A program made the translations under genes and the position numbers. From Arachis hypogaea (lineage: Eukaryota; Streptophyta; Magnoliopsida; Fabales; Fabaceae): a stretch of DNA of 64,000 nt. The notes beneath the pieces were generated by a model that was not told the origin of the DNA, did no database searches, and was given only the letters and a program-made list of their open reading frames with translations. Location of the stretch: the NCBI RefSeq assembly GCF_003086295.3, contig NC_092038.1, positions 97,309,837-97,373,836 of the forward strand, in the 5' to 3' direction. Shown here piece after piece: positions 9,800-20,052 of this stretch (positions are counted from its first letter, which is position 1; the number at the start of each line of letters is the position of its first letter).

Positions 9800-10909
9800 A
9801 CCAGGGGCAACAATAGAAACCTCATCCAAGAAATTTTGCAGAACCCGTCAATCTCAGAAGAAGAGAAGGTCCTAGCCATAACAGGTCTGGATCAAGGATG
9901 GATGACTCCCATAATTAACTACCTCAAAACAGAAACACTCCCTACAGATGAGAAGGAGGCAAAGAGGTTAAAACGGGAGGCATAATACTACATCATCATA
10001 AACAATACTCTATACAAGAGAGGGATTTCAACACCACTGTTAAAATGTGTGCCGACTTCTAACACAAAGAAACTTTTAGAAGAAGTACACAGTGGCATCT
10101 GTGGTAACCACCTCGGAGCAAAGGCTCTTACAAAAAAAGTACTCCAGGCCAGATTCTATTGGCCGACTCTACAAAAAGAAGCAACAGATTTTGTAAAGTC
10201 ATGTCCACCATGTCAAAAACATTCCAACTTTCGCATCGCCCCACCAGAGGAACTTATTAGCGTAACCTCACCTTGGCCATTCACAAAATGGGGAGTCAAC
10301 CATCTCGGTCCCTTTCTTCAAGGATCTGGACAAGTCAAATTCCTCATCGTGGGGGTAGACTATTTTACAAAATGGGTTGAGGCAGAACCCCTAGCTAACG
10401 CCACTGTTCAAAGAAGTAAAAAATTCCTATATAGAAACATTATCACAAGGTTTAGGATTCCATACTCCATCACCACAGATAATGGCACTCAATTTACAGA
10501 TACAAGCTTTAGAAAAATTGTAGCAGATTTGAACATAAAACACCAATTCACATCCGTAGAACACCCCCAGGCCAACGGACAAGCAGAATCTGCTAACAAA
10601 GTCATATTAGCCGAGTTAAAACGGAGATTACAAGATGCAAAGAGAGAATGGGCGGAAGAGCTCTCGCAAGTCCTAGGGGCGTATCGGACATCTTCACACT
10701 CCACCACAAAGGAATCACCTTTCCGATTAGCGTATGGAACGGAGGCAATGATCCCAGTGGAGGTCGAAGAAGGATCACCCAGAGTGATCCACTACAGTGA
10801 AGAGGCCAACTCCCAACTTCAAAGGGAAGAACTCGACCTACTTCCAGAAATTCGAGAAAGAGCTCGGATCAGGGGAGAAGTAGTAAAACGTCAAATGGCT
10901 TCAAGATAG
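9800..10909 (+). pseudogene. B1 integrase, first catalytic Asp replaced
   Basis: Tat-lineage integrase. A linker (NLIQEILQNPSISEEE) leads to the zinc-binding HHCC domain (EEVHSGICGNH ... CPPCQKH) and the core. The first catalytic position reads WGVNHLGPF, so Asp is Asn (codon 10298-10300). The second Asp (TTDNGTQF, 10478) and Glu (GQAESANK, 10586) are present with 35-residue spacing. A nonsense codon lies at 9983-9985. The frame ends at TAG 10907-10909 just after KRQMASR, where a small deletion shifts the frame into the C-terminal piece. Inactive by several independent lesions. Confidence 0.88.
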
Positions 10910-10911
10910 TG

Positions 10912-11121
10912 CCACGAGGTTTTGCAGAAAACGACCTCGTCCTAACCCGAAATGACATCGGAACAACTCGACCTCCAGAAGGAAAGCTGGCAGCAAACTG
11001 GAAGGAACCATACCGAGTCATAGAAATACTCGGAAAAGGCTACTACAAGCTATCTGAACTCGAAGGGCAAGAGCTCCCAAGGTCTTGGCACGCCTGCAAC
11101 TTAAGAAGGTACTATAGTTAG
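10912..11121 (+). pseudogene. B1 integrase C-terminal piece
   Basis: Continues the integrase in another frame: GFAENDLVLTR, then GKLAANWKEPYRV, GYYKLSELEGQELPRSW and HACNLRRYYS before the stop at 11119-11121. This is the small SH3-like end typical of Tat integrases. B2 keeps a matching end piece at 42633-42703, which fixes the reading of the C3 deletion there. Confidence 0.85.
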
Positions 11122-11576
11122 GAGATAGAAAAGGATCTTAGGATGAAGTGCACTCTTTTTCCTTAAAAATGTTTTTTAACAAGACACCAAGCCAAGATCA
11201 ATGAAATACCTAACATAGAGGGGTAGAACTCCCACATGTATATATTTCCATATTTTCTTTTTGAACAAAGTTTTTTCAGATTTTCTACAAATCCTTTATC
11301 AAGACGCATTAATTTAAAAACGCAAAATTTCATCGCCCAATTATAAAGCTACAGATCGGCAAAAGTGAAAAATAAATTCACTGCCCGATCATGATAAAGA
11401 CCAACAAAGATGAAAACCAAATTCATCAAAGGTCGACCAAATGAGGATCAAACCCAATTTCTACAAAATTGGCAAAGATGAAAAGTGACAAAATAGATTA
11501 AATGCAAGAAGTTATCGAAAGTGACCCATAGGAAAGGACCTGACGAGGTCTTAATAAAAATGGGTTGCTAAAAAAT
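11122..11576 (+). other. B1 proximal 3' UTR, no gene seen
   Basis: AT-rich non-coding sequence after the integrase stop, similar to 42704-43130 of B2 (shared text such as AACAAGRCRCCAAGCCAAG and repeated 'CAGATCGRCA'-type blocks). No ORF or RNA gene is supported. Confidence 0.7.
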
Positions 11577-12260
11577 AACTTAAAAGACGGACCGACATGA
11601 AGATGTCAGACCAGTCGACCACAAATAACCAAAGTTATAAAAAGTAAATCCCTGGAAAGAGGCCTGGCCAGCCCAAAAAAAAGAGGATTACTAGAAGTAA
11701 CTTAAAAGGGACCGACATGATGAAGTCGGCCCAAACCAAAAAAGTTATAAAAAGTAATGCATAAACGAGACCTAACCCAGGTCCAAAGAAAATAGATTAC
11801 TAGAAATAACTTAAAAGGGACCGACATGATGATGTCAGCCCAAATAAAAAAAGTTATAAAAAGTAATCCATAAAAGAGACTTGACCCAGGTCCAAAGAAA
11901 ATGGATTACTAGAAATAACTTAAAAGGGGCCGACATGATGAAGTCGGCCCAAACGAAAAAAGTTATAAAAATTAATCCATAAAAGAGACCCGACCCAGGT
12001 CCAAAGAAAATGGATTACTAAAAATAACTTAGAAGGGATCGATATGACGAAGCCGGCCTCCCACAAAAAGTTATAAACGTGATATGACAAAGATCCAAAA
12101 ATGATTACTAGAAATAACTTAGGAGGGACTGGCATGATGAAGTCGGCCTCCCACAAACTACAATAAGTTATACAGTAATCCACATGAAAAGACCTGACAA
12201 AGGCCCAAACAAAAGGATTACTGGAGATAACTTGCAAAAGATCGTGATGAAGACAAAAGG
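11577..12260 (+). repeat. B1 3' UTR tandem repeat, period about 109 bp
   Basis: About six to seven units. The anchor GATTACT occurs near 11686, 11795, 11904, 12013, 12103 and 12216, giving spacings of 109, 109, 109, 90 and 113. Each unit has a hairpin-forming CCGACATGATGAAGTCGG-like element and a GACC...GGTC element. B2 has a related but shorter-period array in the same place. Tandem repeats in the 3' UTR are a known feature of Tat-lineage elements. Confidence 0.85.
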
Positions 12261-12264
12261 CAAT

Positions 12265-14019
12265 TGATGAGCGGATAATTTATACGCTTTTTGGCATTGT
12301 TTTTAGGTAGTTTTTAGTAAGTTCAAGCTACTTTTAGGGATGTTTTCATTAGTTTTTATGTTAAATTCACATTTCTGGACTTTACTATGAGTTTGTGTGT
12401 TTTTCTGTGATTTCAGGTAATTTCTGGCTGAAATTGAGGGACTTGAGCAAAACTCTGAAAAAAGGCTGACAAAAGGACTGCTGATGCTGTTGGAATCTGA
12501 CCTCCCTGCACTCGAAATGGATTTTCTGGAGCTACAGAACTCCAAATGACGCGCTCTCAACGGCGTTGGAAAGTAGACATCCAGAGCTTTCCATCAATAT
12601 ATAATACTCCATACTTTATTCGGGAATTGACGACGTAAAGTGGCGCTCAACGCCAAGTACATGCTGCTGTCTGGAGTTAAACGTCAGAAACACGTCACGA
12701 CCCGGAGTTGAACGCCCAAAACACGTCATAACTTGGCGTTCAACTCCAATAAAAGCCTCAGCTCGTGGATAGATCAAGCTCAGCCCAAACATACACCAAG
12801 TGGGCCCTAGAAGTGGATTTATGCATCAATTACTTACTCTTGTAAACCCTAGTAGCTAGTTTATTATAAATAGGACTTTTTACTAGTGTATTAGATATCT
12901 TTGGACATTTAGTTCTCAGATCATGGGGACTGGCAACTCAGCCATGCCTGAACCTTTCGCTTATGTATTTTCAACGGTGGAGTTTCTACACACCATAGAT
13001 TAAGGGTGTGGAGCTCTGCTGTACCTCAAGTTTTAATGCAATTACTACTATTTCTATTCAATTCTCTTTATTCCTATTCTAAGATATTCGTTGCACTTCA
13101 ACTTGATGAATGTGATGATCCGTGACACTCATCATCATTCTCACCTATGAACGTGCGTGACTGACAACCACTTCCGTTCTACTCTAGGCCGGGCGCATAT
13201 CTCTTAGATTCCCCAACAGAATCTTCGTGGTATAAGCTAGATAGATGGCGGCATTCATGGGGATCCGGAAAGTCTAACCTTGTCTGTGGTATTCCGAGTA
13301 GGATCCCGGGAATCCGGAAAGTCTAACCTTGTCCGTGGTATTCCGAGTAGGATTCCGGTATTGAATGACTGTGACGGGGTTCAAACTCGCGATTGCTGGG
13401 CGTGATGACAAACGCAAAAGGATCAATGGATCCTATTCCAACATGATCAAGAACCAACAGTTGAATAGCCATGCTGTGACAGAGCATTTGGACCATTTTC
13501 ACTAAGAGGATGGGATGTAGCCATTGTCAAGGGTGATGCCTCCAGATGATTAGCCGTGCAGTGACAGCGCATAGGACCATTTTCCCGAGAGGATTAAAAG
13601 TAGCCATTGATGATGGTGATGCCCTACATACAGCTTGCCATGGAAAGGAGTAAGAAGGATTGGATGAAAGCAATAAGAAAGTAGAGATTCGAAAGGATTC
13701 TAGCATCTCCACACACCTATCTGAAATTCCCACTATTGATTTACATAAGTATTTATATCCCTTTATTTTATTTATCTTTTAAATATCTAATCCAATTACA
13801 TTTGACCCTATGAATCCACTTAACTGAGATTTACAAGATGACCATAGCTTGCTTCATACCAACAATCTCTGTGGGATCGACCCTTACTCACGTAAGGTAT
13901 TACTTGGATGACCCAGTACACTTGCTGGTTAAGTTGAACGGAGTTGTGTCCACACATAGTTGAAAAAGCAATGAATTTTACAAAATACAATAACAAAGGA
14001 ATCACAATTTCGTCCACCA
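12265..14019 (+). repeat. Element C 5' LTR (1755 bp)
   Basis: TG...CA termini. A region at about 12635-12770 contains degenerate GGCGTTNAACGCC-type palindromes. A TATA box TATAAATA is at 12865-12872. The U5 end carries ATCGACCCTTACTCACG and GTACACTTGCTGG. It is about 520 bp longer than the 3' LTR because the latter has suffered several deletions. Confidence 0.92.
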
Positions 14020-14025
14020 AGTTTT

Positions 14026-14043
14026 TGGCGCCGTTGCCGGAGA
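14026..14043 (+). other. Primer-binding site, tRNA-Asp (element C)
   Basis: TGGCGCCGTTGCCGGAGA, six bases after the LTR end; one mismatch to the tRNA-Asp complement. Confidence 0.92.
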
Positions 14044-15554
14044 TTGTTCGAGTACGGACAACTGACGGTTCATCTTGTTGCTCAGATTAGGTAATTTTCT
14101 TTTTATTTTCTTTTCAAAAAGTTTTCAAAATTTTTCTTTTATTTTCGTTTTTCTAAAAGAATATTTTCGAAAAAATAAAATAAAAATACAAAAAAATTAG
14201 AAAGTCGTAAAAATCAAAAATATTTTGCGTTTCTTGTTTGAGTCTTGAGTCAATTTTTAAGTTTGGTGTCAATTGCATGCTTTAAAAATTTTTTCTTGCA
14301 TTTTTCGAAAAATTCATGCATTCATAGTGTTCTTCATGATCTTCAAGTTGTTCTTGGTAAGCCTTCTTGTTTGATCTTGATGATTTCTTGTTTTGTGTTG
14401 TTTGTTGTTTTTTATATGCATTTTTTTGTTTGTTAGAGTCCATGCATTAAAGATTTCTAAGTTTGGTGTCTTGCATGTTTTCTTTGCATCAAAAATTTTT
14501 CAAAAAAAGTGTTCTTTGTGTTCATCTTGACATTCATAGTGTTCTTGCATGCATCATGTGTTTTGATCCAAAATTTTCATGTTTTGGGTCATGTTTGTAT
14601 TTTTCTCTCTCATAATTAAAAATTCAAAAATCAAAAATATATCTTTTCCTTTTTTCTCTCCAAATTTTCGAAATTTTGGGTTGACTTGGCCAAAAATTTT
14701 TAAAAATTAGTTGTTTCTTACAAGTCAAGTCAAATTTTCAATTTTAAAAATCTTATCTTTTCAAAATCTTTTTCAAAAATTATATCTTTTTCATTTTTTT
14801 CTATTTTTCGAAAATTTCAAAAAAAAATATTTTTCAAAATATTTTCAAAATCTTTTTTTTATCTTTATATCATATTCTCGAAAATTCACTAATAATTAAT
14901 GTGATTGATTCAAAAATTTGAAGTTTGTTACTTTCTTGTTAAGAAAGGTTCAATCTTTAAGTTCTAGAATCTTATCTTGTAGTTTCTTGTTAGTGAAGTA
15001 AGTAATTTTAAATTTTTAAATTAAATCTTTTTATCTTTTATCTTATCTTTTTCAAAATTTTATTTTTTTCAAAAATTTGATTTTAAAATATCTTATCTAA
15101 CTTCTTATCTTCTTATCTTTTCAAATTTGATTTTAATATCTTTTTCAACTAACTCTTTGACTTTTTGTTTGTTTCTTATCTTTTTCAAAACCAACTAACT
15201 ACCTATCCCTCTCTAATTTTCGAAAATACCTCTCTCTTTTTCAAAAATTCTTTTTAATTGTTTTAAATTTTAAATTTTAATCATATCTTATCTTTAATTT
15301 TCGAAAATCACCAACCACTTTTTCAAAATTATTTTCGAAATTCTCTATCTCTTTTCTTATTCTATCTAATTATTTATTTACTAACACTTCTCTTCACCTC
15401 TCCTCATCTAAAAATCCGAACCCAATCTATCCCTTGTGTTTGGATTCTTCACTTTTCTTTCTTCTATCCCCTTCTTTTTCTACTAACATAAAGGAATCTC
15501 TATACTGTGACATATAGGATTCCTCTTTCTTTTTCTTGTTTTCTTCTATTTCAT
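14044..15554 (+). other. Long AT-rich leader of element C
   Basis: About 1.5 kb between PBS and gag, made largely of T- and A-runs with many TTTTCAAAA and TTTTCGAAAA palindromes (for example near 14166, 14305, 15218 and 15297). Two sense copies of TAAGTTTGGTGT lie at 14258 and 14458. No ORF is supported; the short ORFs are low-complexity. It probably includes packaging or dimerisation signals, but none can be identified from sequence alone. Confidence 0.6.
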
Positions 15555-17249
15555 ATGAGCAAGAACAAGGAAAAAGGCACTCTTGTTGAAATTGATCCTG
15601 AACCTAAAAGGACTTTGAAGAGGAAACTAAGAGAAGCTAAATTACAACAATCCAGAAGTAACGTTTCAGAAAATTTTGAACAAGAGAAGGAGATGGCAGC
15701 CGAACCCAATAATGATAATGCAAGAAGGATGCTTGGTGACTTTACCAAGCCCACGTCCAAATTTGATGGAAGAAGCATCTCCATTCCTGCCATTGGAGCC
15801 AATAATTTTGAGCTTAAGCCTCAATTAGTTGCCTTAATGCAACAAAACTGCAAGTTCTATGGAGTTCCATCTGAAGATCCTTATCAGTTTTTAACTGAGT
15901 TCTTGCAGATTTGTGAGACTGTAAAGATGAATGGAGTAGATCCTGAAGTCTACAGACTCATGCTTTTCCCTTTTGCAGTAAGAGACAGAGCTAGAACATG
16001 GTTGGATTCACAACCTAAGGATAGCCTGGACTCATGGGATAAGCTGGTCACGGCTTTCTTGGATAAATTCTTTCCTCCTCAAAAGTTGAGCAAGCTTAGA
16101 GTGGATGTTCAGACCTTCAAACAAAAAGATGGTGAATCCCTCTATGAAGCTTGGGAAAGATACAAGCAGTTGACCAAAAGGTGTCTATCTGACATGTTTT
16201 CAGAATGGACCATATTAGATATATTCTATTATGGTCTATCTAAATTTTCAAAAATGTCATTGGACCATTCTGCAGGTGGATCCATTCACCTAAAGAAAAC
16301 ACCTGCAGAAGCTCAAGAACTAATTGACATGGTTGCAAATAACCAATTCATGTACACTTCTGAGAGGAATTCCGTGAATAATGGGACGCCTCAGAGGAAG
16401 GGAGTTCTTGAAATTGATGCTCTGAATGCCATATTGGCTCAGAACAAAGTGTTGACTCAACAGGTCAACATGATTTCTCAAAGTCTGAATGGATGGCAAA
16501 ATGCATCCAACAGTACTAAAGAGGCAGCTTCTGAAGAAGCTTATGATCCTGAGAACCCTGCAATGGCAGAGATAAATTACATGGGTGAACCTTATAGAAA
16601 CACCTATAATTCATCATGGAGAAATCATCCAAATTTCTCATGGAAGGATCAACAAAAGCCTCAACAAGGCTTTAACCATGGTGGACGCAATAGGCTGAGC
16701 AATAGCAAGCCTTTTCCATCATCTTCTCAGCAACAGACAGAGAATTCTGAACAAAACACTTCTAATTTAGCCAATTTAGTCTCTGATCTGTCAAAGGCCA
16801 TTTTCAGTTTCATGAGTGAAACAAGATCCTCCATCAGAAATCTGGAGGCACAAGTGGGCCAGCTGAGTAAGAAAGTCATTGAAAATCCTCCCAGTATTCT
16901 CCCAAGCAATACAGAAGAGAATCCAAAAGGAGAGTGCAAGGCCATTGATTTAATCAATATGGCCGAATGCATAAGGGAGGAGGAGGACGAAAATCCTAGT
17001 GAGGAAAACCTCCTGGGACGTCTCTCAAGCAAGAAGGAGTTTCCTATTAAGGATCCAAAGGAATCTGAGGCTCAAATAGAGACCATAGAGATTCCATTAA
17101 ATCTCCTTCTGCCATTCATGAGCTCTGAAGACTGTTCTTCCTCTGAAGAGGATGAAGATGTGACTGGAGAGCAAGTTGCTCAATATTTAGGAGCTATCAT
17201 GAAGCTGAATGCCAAGTTGTTGTTAATGAGACTTGGGAAAGTGAATTAG
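15555..17249 (+). CDS. Element C Gag
   Basis: Start chosen at ATG 15555 (MSKNKEKGTLVEID); an upstream in-frame extension to 15507 codes hydrophobic leader-like residues with no counterpart in A or E. The N-terminal part is basic, then NNFELKPQLVALMQQN, followed by the retrotransposon Gag domain (YRLMLFPFAVRDRARTWLDS, FFPPQKLSKLRVDVQTFKQ, GESLYEAWERYKQLTKRC). The middle region is Asn/Gln-rich (NSSWRNHPNFSWKDQQKPQQ). The C-terminus is acidic and Ser-rich. No CCHC zinc knuckle is visible. It is 564 codons long from the chosen ATG. A one-base frameshift just upstream of the stop at 17247-17249 separates it from the protease, which should follow in the same polyprotein. Confidence 0.85.
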   Translation: MSKNKEKGTLVEIDPEPKRTLKRKLREAKLQQSRSNVSENFEQEKEMAAEPNNDNARRMLGDFTKPTSKFDGRSISIPAIGANNFELKPQLVALMQQNCKFYGVPSEDPYQFLTEFLQICETVKMNGVDPEVYRLMLFPFAVRDRARTWLDSQPKDSLDSWDKLVTAFLDKFFPPQKLSKLRVDVQTFKQKDGESLYEAWERYKQLTKRCLSDMFSEWTILDIFYYGLSKFSKMSLDHSAGGSIHLKKTPAEAQELIDMVANNQFMYTSERNSVNNGTPQRKGVLEIDALNAILAQNKVLTQQVNMISQSLNGWQNASNSTKEAASEEAYDPENPAMAEINYMGEPYRNTYNSSWRNHPNFSWKDQQKPQQGFNHGGRNRLSNSKPFPSSSQQQTENSEQNTSNLANLVSDLSKAIFSFMSETRSSIRNLEAQVGQLSKKVIENPPSILPSNTEENPKGECKAIDLINMAECIREEEDENPSEENLLGRLSSKKEFPIKDPKESEAQIETIEIPLNLLLPFMSSEDCSSSEEDEDVTGEQVAQYLGAIMKLNAKLLLMRLGKVN

Positions 17250-17252
17250 ATA

Positions 17253-17851
17253 CCTGGATTCAGCAAATTTTACCTCAAAAGAAATAAGATCCTGGCAAAT
17301 TCTTAATACCTTGTACCATAGGCACATTGACCTTTGAAAAAGCTCTATGTGATCTGGGGTCAGGGATAAATATTATGTCACTCTCTGTAATGGAGAAGCT
17401 GGGAATCATTGAAGTACAACCTGCCTTGTTCTTATTACAATTGGCAGACAAGTCATTGACACAAGCTTATGGAATAGTAGAGGACGTGTTAGTAAAGGTT
17501 GAAGGCCTTTACATCCCTGCTGATTTCATAATCTTAAACACTAGGAAGGAAGAGGATGAGTGTATCATCCTTGGAAGACCTTTCCTAGCCACAGCAGGAG
17601 CTGTGATAGATGTCAACAGAGGTGAATTAGTCCTTCAATTGAATGGGGACTACCTTGTGTTTAAGGCACATGGCCATCCCTCTGTGATAAAGGAGAGTAA
17701 GCACGAAGAGCTTCTCTCAGTTCAGAGTCAAGAAGAGCCCCCACAGTCAAACTCTAAGTTTGGTGTTGGGAGGCCACAACCAAACACTAAGTTTGGTATT
17801 AAGACCCCATATCCAAACTCTAAGTTTGGTGTTGGGACTATACAACATTGA
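17253..17851 (+). pseudogene. Element C protease with C-terminal N(S/T)KFG repeats
   Basis: Aspartic protease of the Athila type: FEKALCDLGSGINIMSLSV gives the D-L-G active-site context, then LADKSLTQAYGIVEDVLVKV and IILGRPFLATAGAVIDV close the fold. A nonsense codon in the linker (TAA near 17284) and the frameshift at the end of Gag separate it from Gag. After the protease the chain ends in three repeats, NSKFGVG, NTKFGIK and NSKFGVG, encoded by in-frame copies of the element's TAAGTTTGGTGT motif. No integrase-like tail is present, unlike in A and E. The stop is at 17849-17851. Confidence 0.82.
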
Positions 17852-17882
17852 CATGATCACCTTTGTTGCTCCATGAGAGCAC

Positions 17883-17931
17883 AATGTCAAGCTATTGACA
17901 TTAAAGAAACGCTTGTTGGGAGGCAACCCAA
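17883..17931 (+). other. Two-hairpin motif (element C copy)
   Basis: Hairpin 1: AATGTCA, loop AGCTAT, TGACATT (17883-17902). Hairpin 2: TTGGG, loop AGGCAA, CCCAA (17916-17931). It lies 31 nt after the protease stop. Hairpin 1 has T-A where the other copies have C-G at the stem base, a compensatory change. Confidence 0.8.
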
Positions 17932-18082
17932 TTTTATTTATCTAATTTTTATTTTATTTTATTTTGTTGTTATTTTGTGTTTTATTAGGTACATGATCAT
18001 GAGGAGTCACGAAAAAAATCATAAAAATTAAAAACAGAATAAAAAACAGCAAAAAAAATTTGCACCCTGGAGGAAGGACAGA

Positions 18083-18354
18083 CTGGCGTTCAACGCCAGT
18101 AAGGAGTATCTGGCTGGCGTTCAACGCCAGAACAGAGCATGAATCTGGTGCTGAACGCCAGAAACAAGCAACATTCTGGCGTTTGAACGCCAGGAATGTG
18201 CCTTGAGGAAAGCTGGCGCTGAACGCCAGTAACAAGCATGAAACTGGCGTTGAACGCCAGAGACATGCTACATATGGGCGTTGAACGCCCAGAACATGCT
18301 TTACATGGGCGTTGAACGCCCAGAACGTGCATCACCTCGGCTTTTAAATGCCAG
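18083..18354 (+). repeat. Short palindrome array in element C internal region
   Basis: Nine copies of a 17-18 bp palindrome, mainly CTGGCGTTCAACGCCAG, spaced 30-40 bp. Units near 18275 and 18306 read TGGGCGTTGAACGCCCA, in which both arms change together. The last copy is degenerate. Intervening text is AACA(A/T)GC-like. Confidence 0.88.
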
Positions 18355-18414
18355 AATGGTATGCAAAAGGCAGTTTACATGCCTATTTGGTGCAGGGATG
18401 TAATTCCTTGACAC

Positions 18415-18500
18415 CTCAGGATCTGTGGACCCCACAGGATCATCTCAGGATCTGTGGACCCCATAGGATCACCTCAGGATCTGTGGACCCCACAGGATCC
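18415..18500 (+). repeat. 29-bp tandem repeat, three units
   Basis: Units start at 18415, 18444 and 18473, each containing GGATCTGTGGACCCCACAGG, itself near-palindromic. It lies between the palindrome block and the ORF3 promoter. Confidence 0.85.
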
Positions 18501-18712
18501 CCACCTAACATATTTCCACCTTACCTCCTAATCCTATTTCACTCTTCCCCATGTCACACTTCCCATCAACTTCAATCTCTCTTCCCAATTACCCCCTTCA
18601 CCACTCACATCTATCCACTCTTCCCCAAAAACCCCACCTACCTTCAAAATTCAAAAACACTTTCCCACCCAAACCCACCCTAAATGGCTGAACATACCCT
18701 CTCCCATTTTCC

Positions 18713-18720
18713 TATATAAA
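18713..18720 (+). promoter_or_regulatory. Internal TATA box for ORF3 (element C)
   Basis: TATATAAA 200 bp upstream of the ORF3 ATG, followed by a C/A-rich stretch (CACACAACACAACCACC) that looks like a plant 5' UTR. Elements A and E have a TATA box at a similar distance from ORF3. Confidence 0.55.
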
Positions 18721-18912
18721 CCCCTCCATTCCACTTCCTTTTCACACAACACAACCACCTCTTCTATACCTTGGCCGAAACCCACACTCCACCTTCTCCT
18801 CAATATTTTATTCTTCTTCTTCTTCTCTTCTTTCTTCTCTTGCTCGAGGGCGAGCAATATTTTAAGTTTGGTGTGGTAAAAGCATAAGCTTTTTGTTTTT
18901 CCATTACCATCA

Positions 18913-20052
18913 ATGGCACCTAAGGCCGGAGAATCCTCTAGAAAAGGAAAAGGGAAGACAAAAGCTTCCACCTCCGAGTCATGGGAGATGGAAAGATTCA
19001 TCTCCAAAAGCCATCAAGACCACTTCTATGATGTTGTGGCAAAGAAGAAGGTAATCCCTAAGGTCCCTTTCAAGCTCAAGAAAAATGAGTATCCGGAGAT
19101 CCGACATGAGATCGGAAGAAGAGGTTGGGAAGTCTTAACCAACCCCATGCAACAAGTCAGAATCTTAATGGTTCAAGAGTTCTATGCCAATGCTTGGATC
19201 ACTAGGAACCATGATCAAAGTATGAACCCGAATCCAAAGAATTATCTCACAATGGTTCGGGGGAAATACTTAGATTTTAGTCCGAAAAATGTGAGGTTGG
19301 CGTTTCACTTGCCCATGATGCAAGGAGATGAACATCCCTACACTAGAAGGGTCAACTTTAATCAAAGGTTGGACCAAGTCCTAATGGACATATGTGTGGA
19401 AGGAGCTCAATGGAAAAGAGACTCCAAAGGCAAGCCAGTTCAACTAAGAAGACTGGACCTCAAGCCTGTGGCTAGAGGATGGCTGGAGTTCATTCGACGC
19501 TCCATCATTCCCACTAGCAACCAATGTGAAGTTACTGTGGATCGGGCCATCATGATTCATAGCATCATGATTGGAGAGGAAGTAGAAGTTCATGAAGTCA
19601 TCTCCAATGAATTCTACAAAATAGCCGAAAAACCCTCCACCATGGCAAGGCTAGCTTTTCCTCACCTTATTTGTCATCTATGTTACTCAGCTGGAGTTAT
19701 CATAGAAGGAGACATCCCCATTGAAGAGGATAAGCCCATCACCAAGAAGAGGATGGAGCAAGCAAGAGAGACCCTCCACGGATCTCAAGAGATGCATGAG
19801 GAAGCTCATCATCAAGAAATCCCTGAGATGCCTCAAGGGATGCACTTAAGACTTAAGGAACAACTCAATACTTCCTAAGAAGATTTGAGCCACAATGTGG
19901 AACAATTAAGGGTGGAACATCATGAGCACTCCATCATTCTCCATGAAATAAGAGAAGATCAAAAAGCAATGAGGGAGGAGCAACAAAGGCAAGGAAGGGA
20001 CATAGAAGAGCTTAAGGACATTGTTGGACCTTCAAGAAGAAGATGCCACTAA
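18913..20052 (+). pseudogene. Element C ORF3 (putative plant transposon protein)
   Basis: ATG at 18913 (MAPKAGESSRKGKGK). The body contains GWEVLTNPMQQV, QEFYANAW, VRGKYLDFSPKNV, VARGWLEFIRRSIIPTSN and IGEEVEVHEVI, all shared in position with ORF3 of A and E. This matches the family annotated in plants as a putative plant transposon protein (Transposase_32-like, named from memory). A nonsense codon at 19876-19878 interrupts it; the frame continues as a charged coiled-coil-like tail to the stop at 20050-20052. No signal peptide or membrane span is visible, so nothing supports an envelope role despite its env-like position. Function unknown. Confidence 0.8.

Noticed and set aside
15551..15802. 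Minus-strand ORFs opposite gag, and similar shadows elsewhere (16727-17032, 53466-53861, 53961-54347).
   Set aside because: Antisense shadows of well-supported coding frames.
18083..18354. Regularly spaced palindromes resembling a CRISPR array.
   Set aside because: The window is plant nuclear DNA, the repeats are palindromes with variable arms, the spacers are related to each other, and there are no cas genes.
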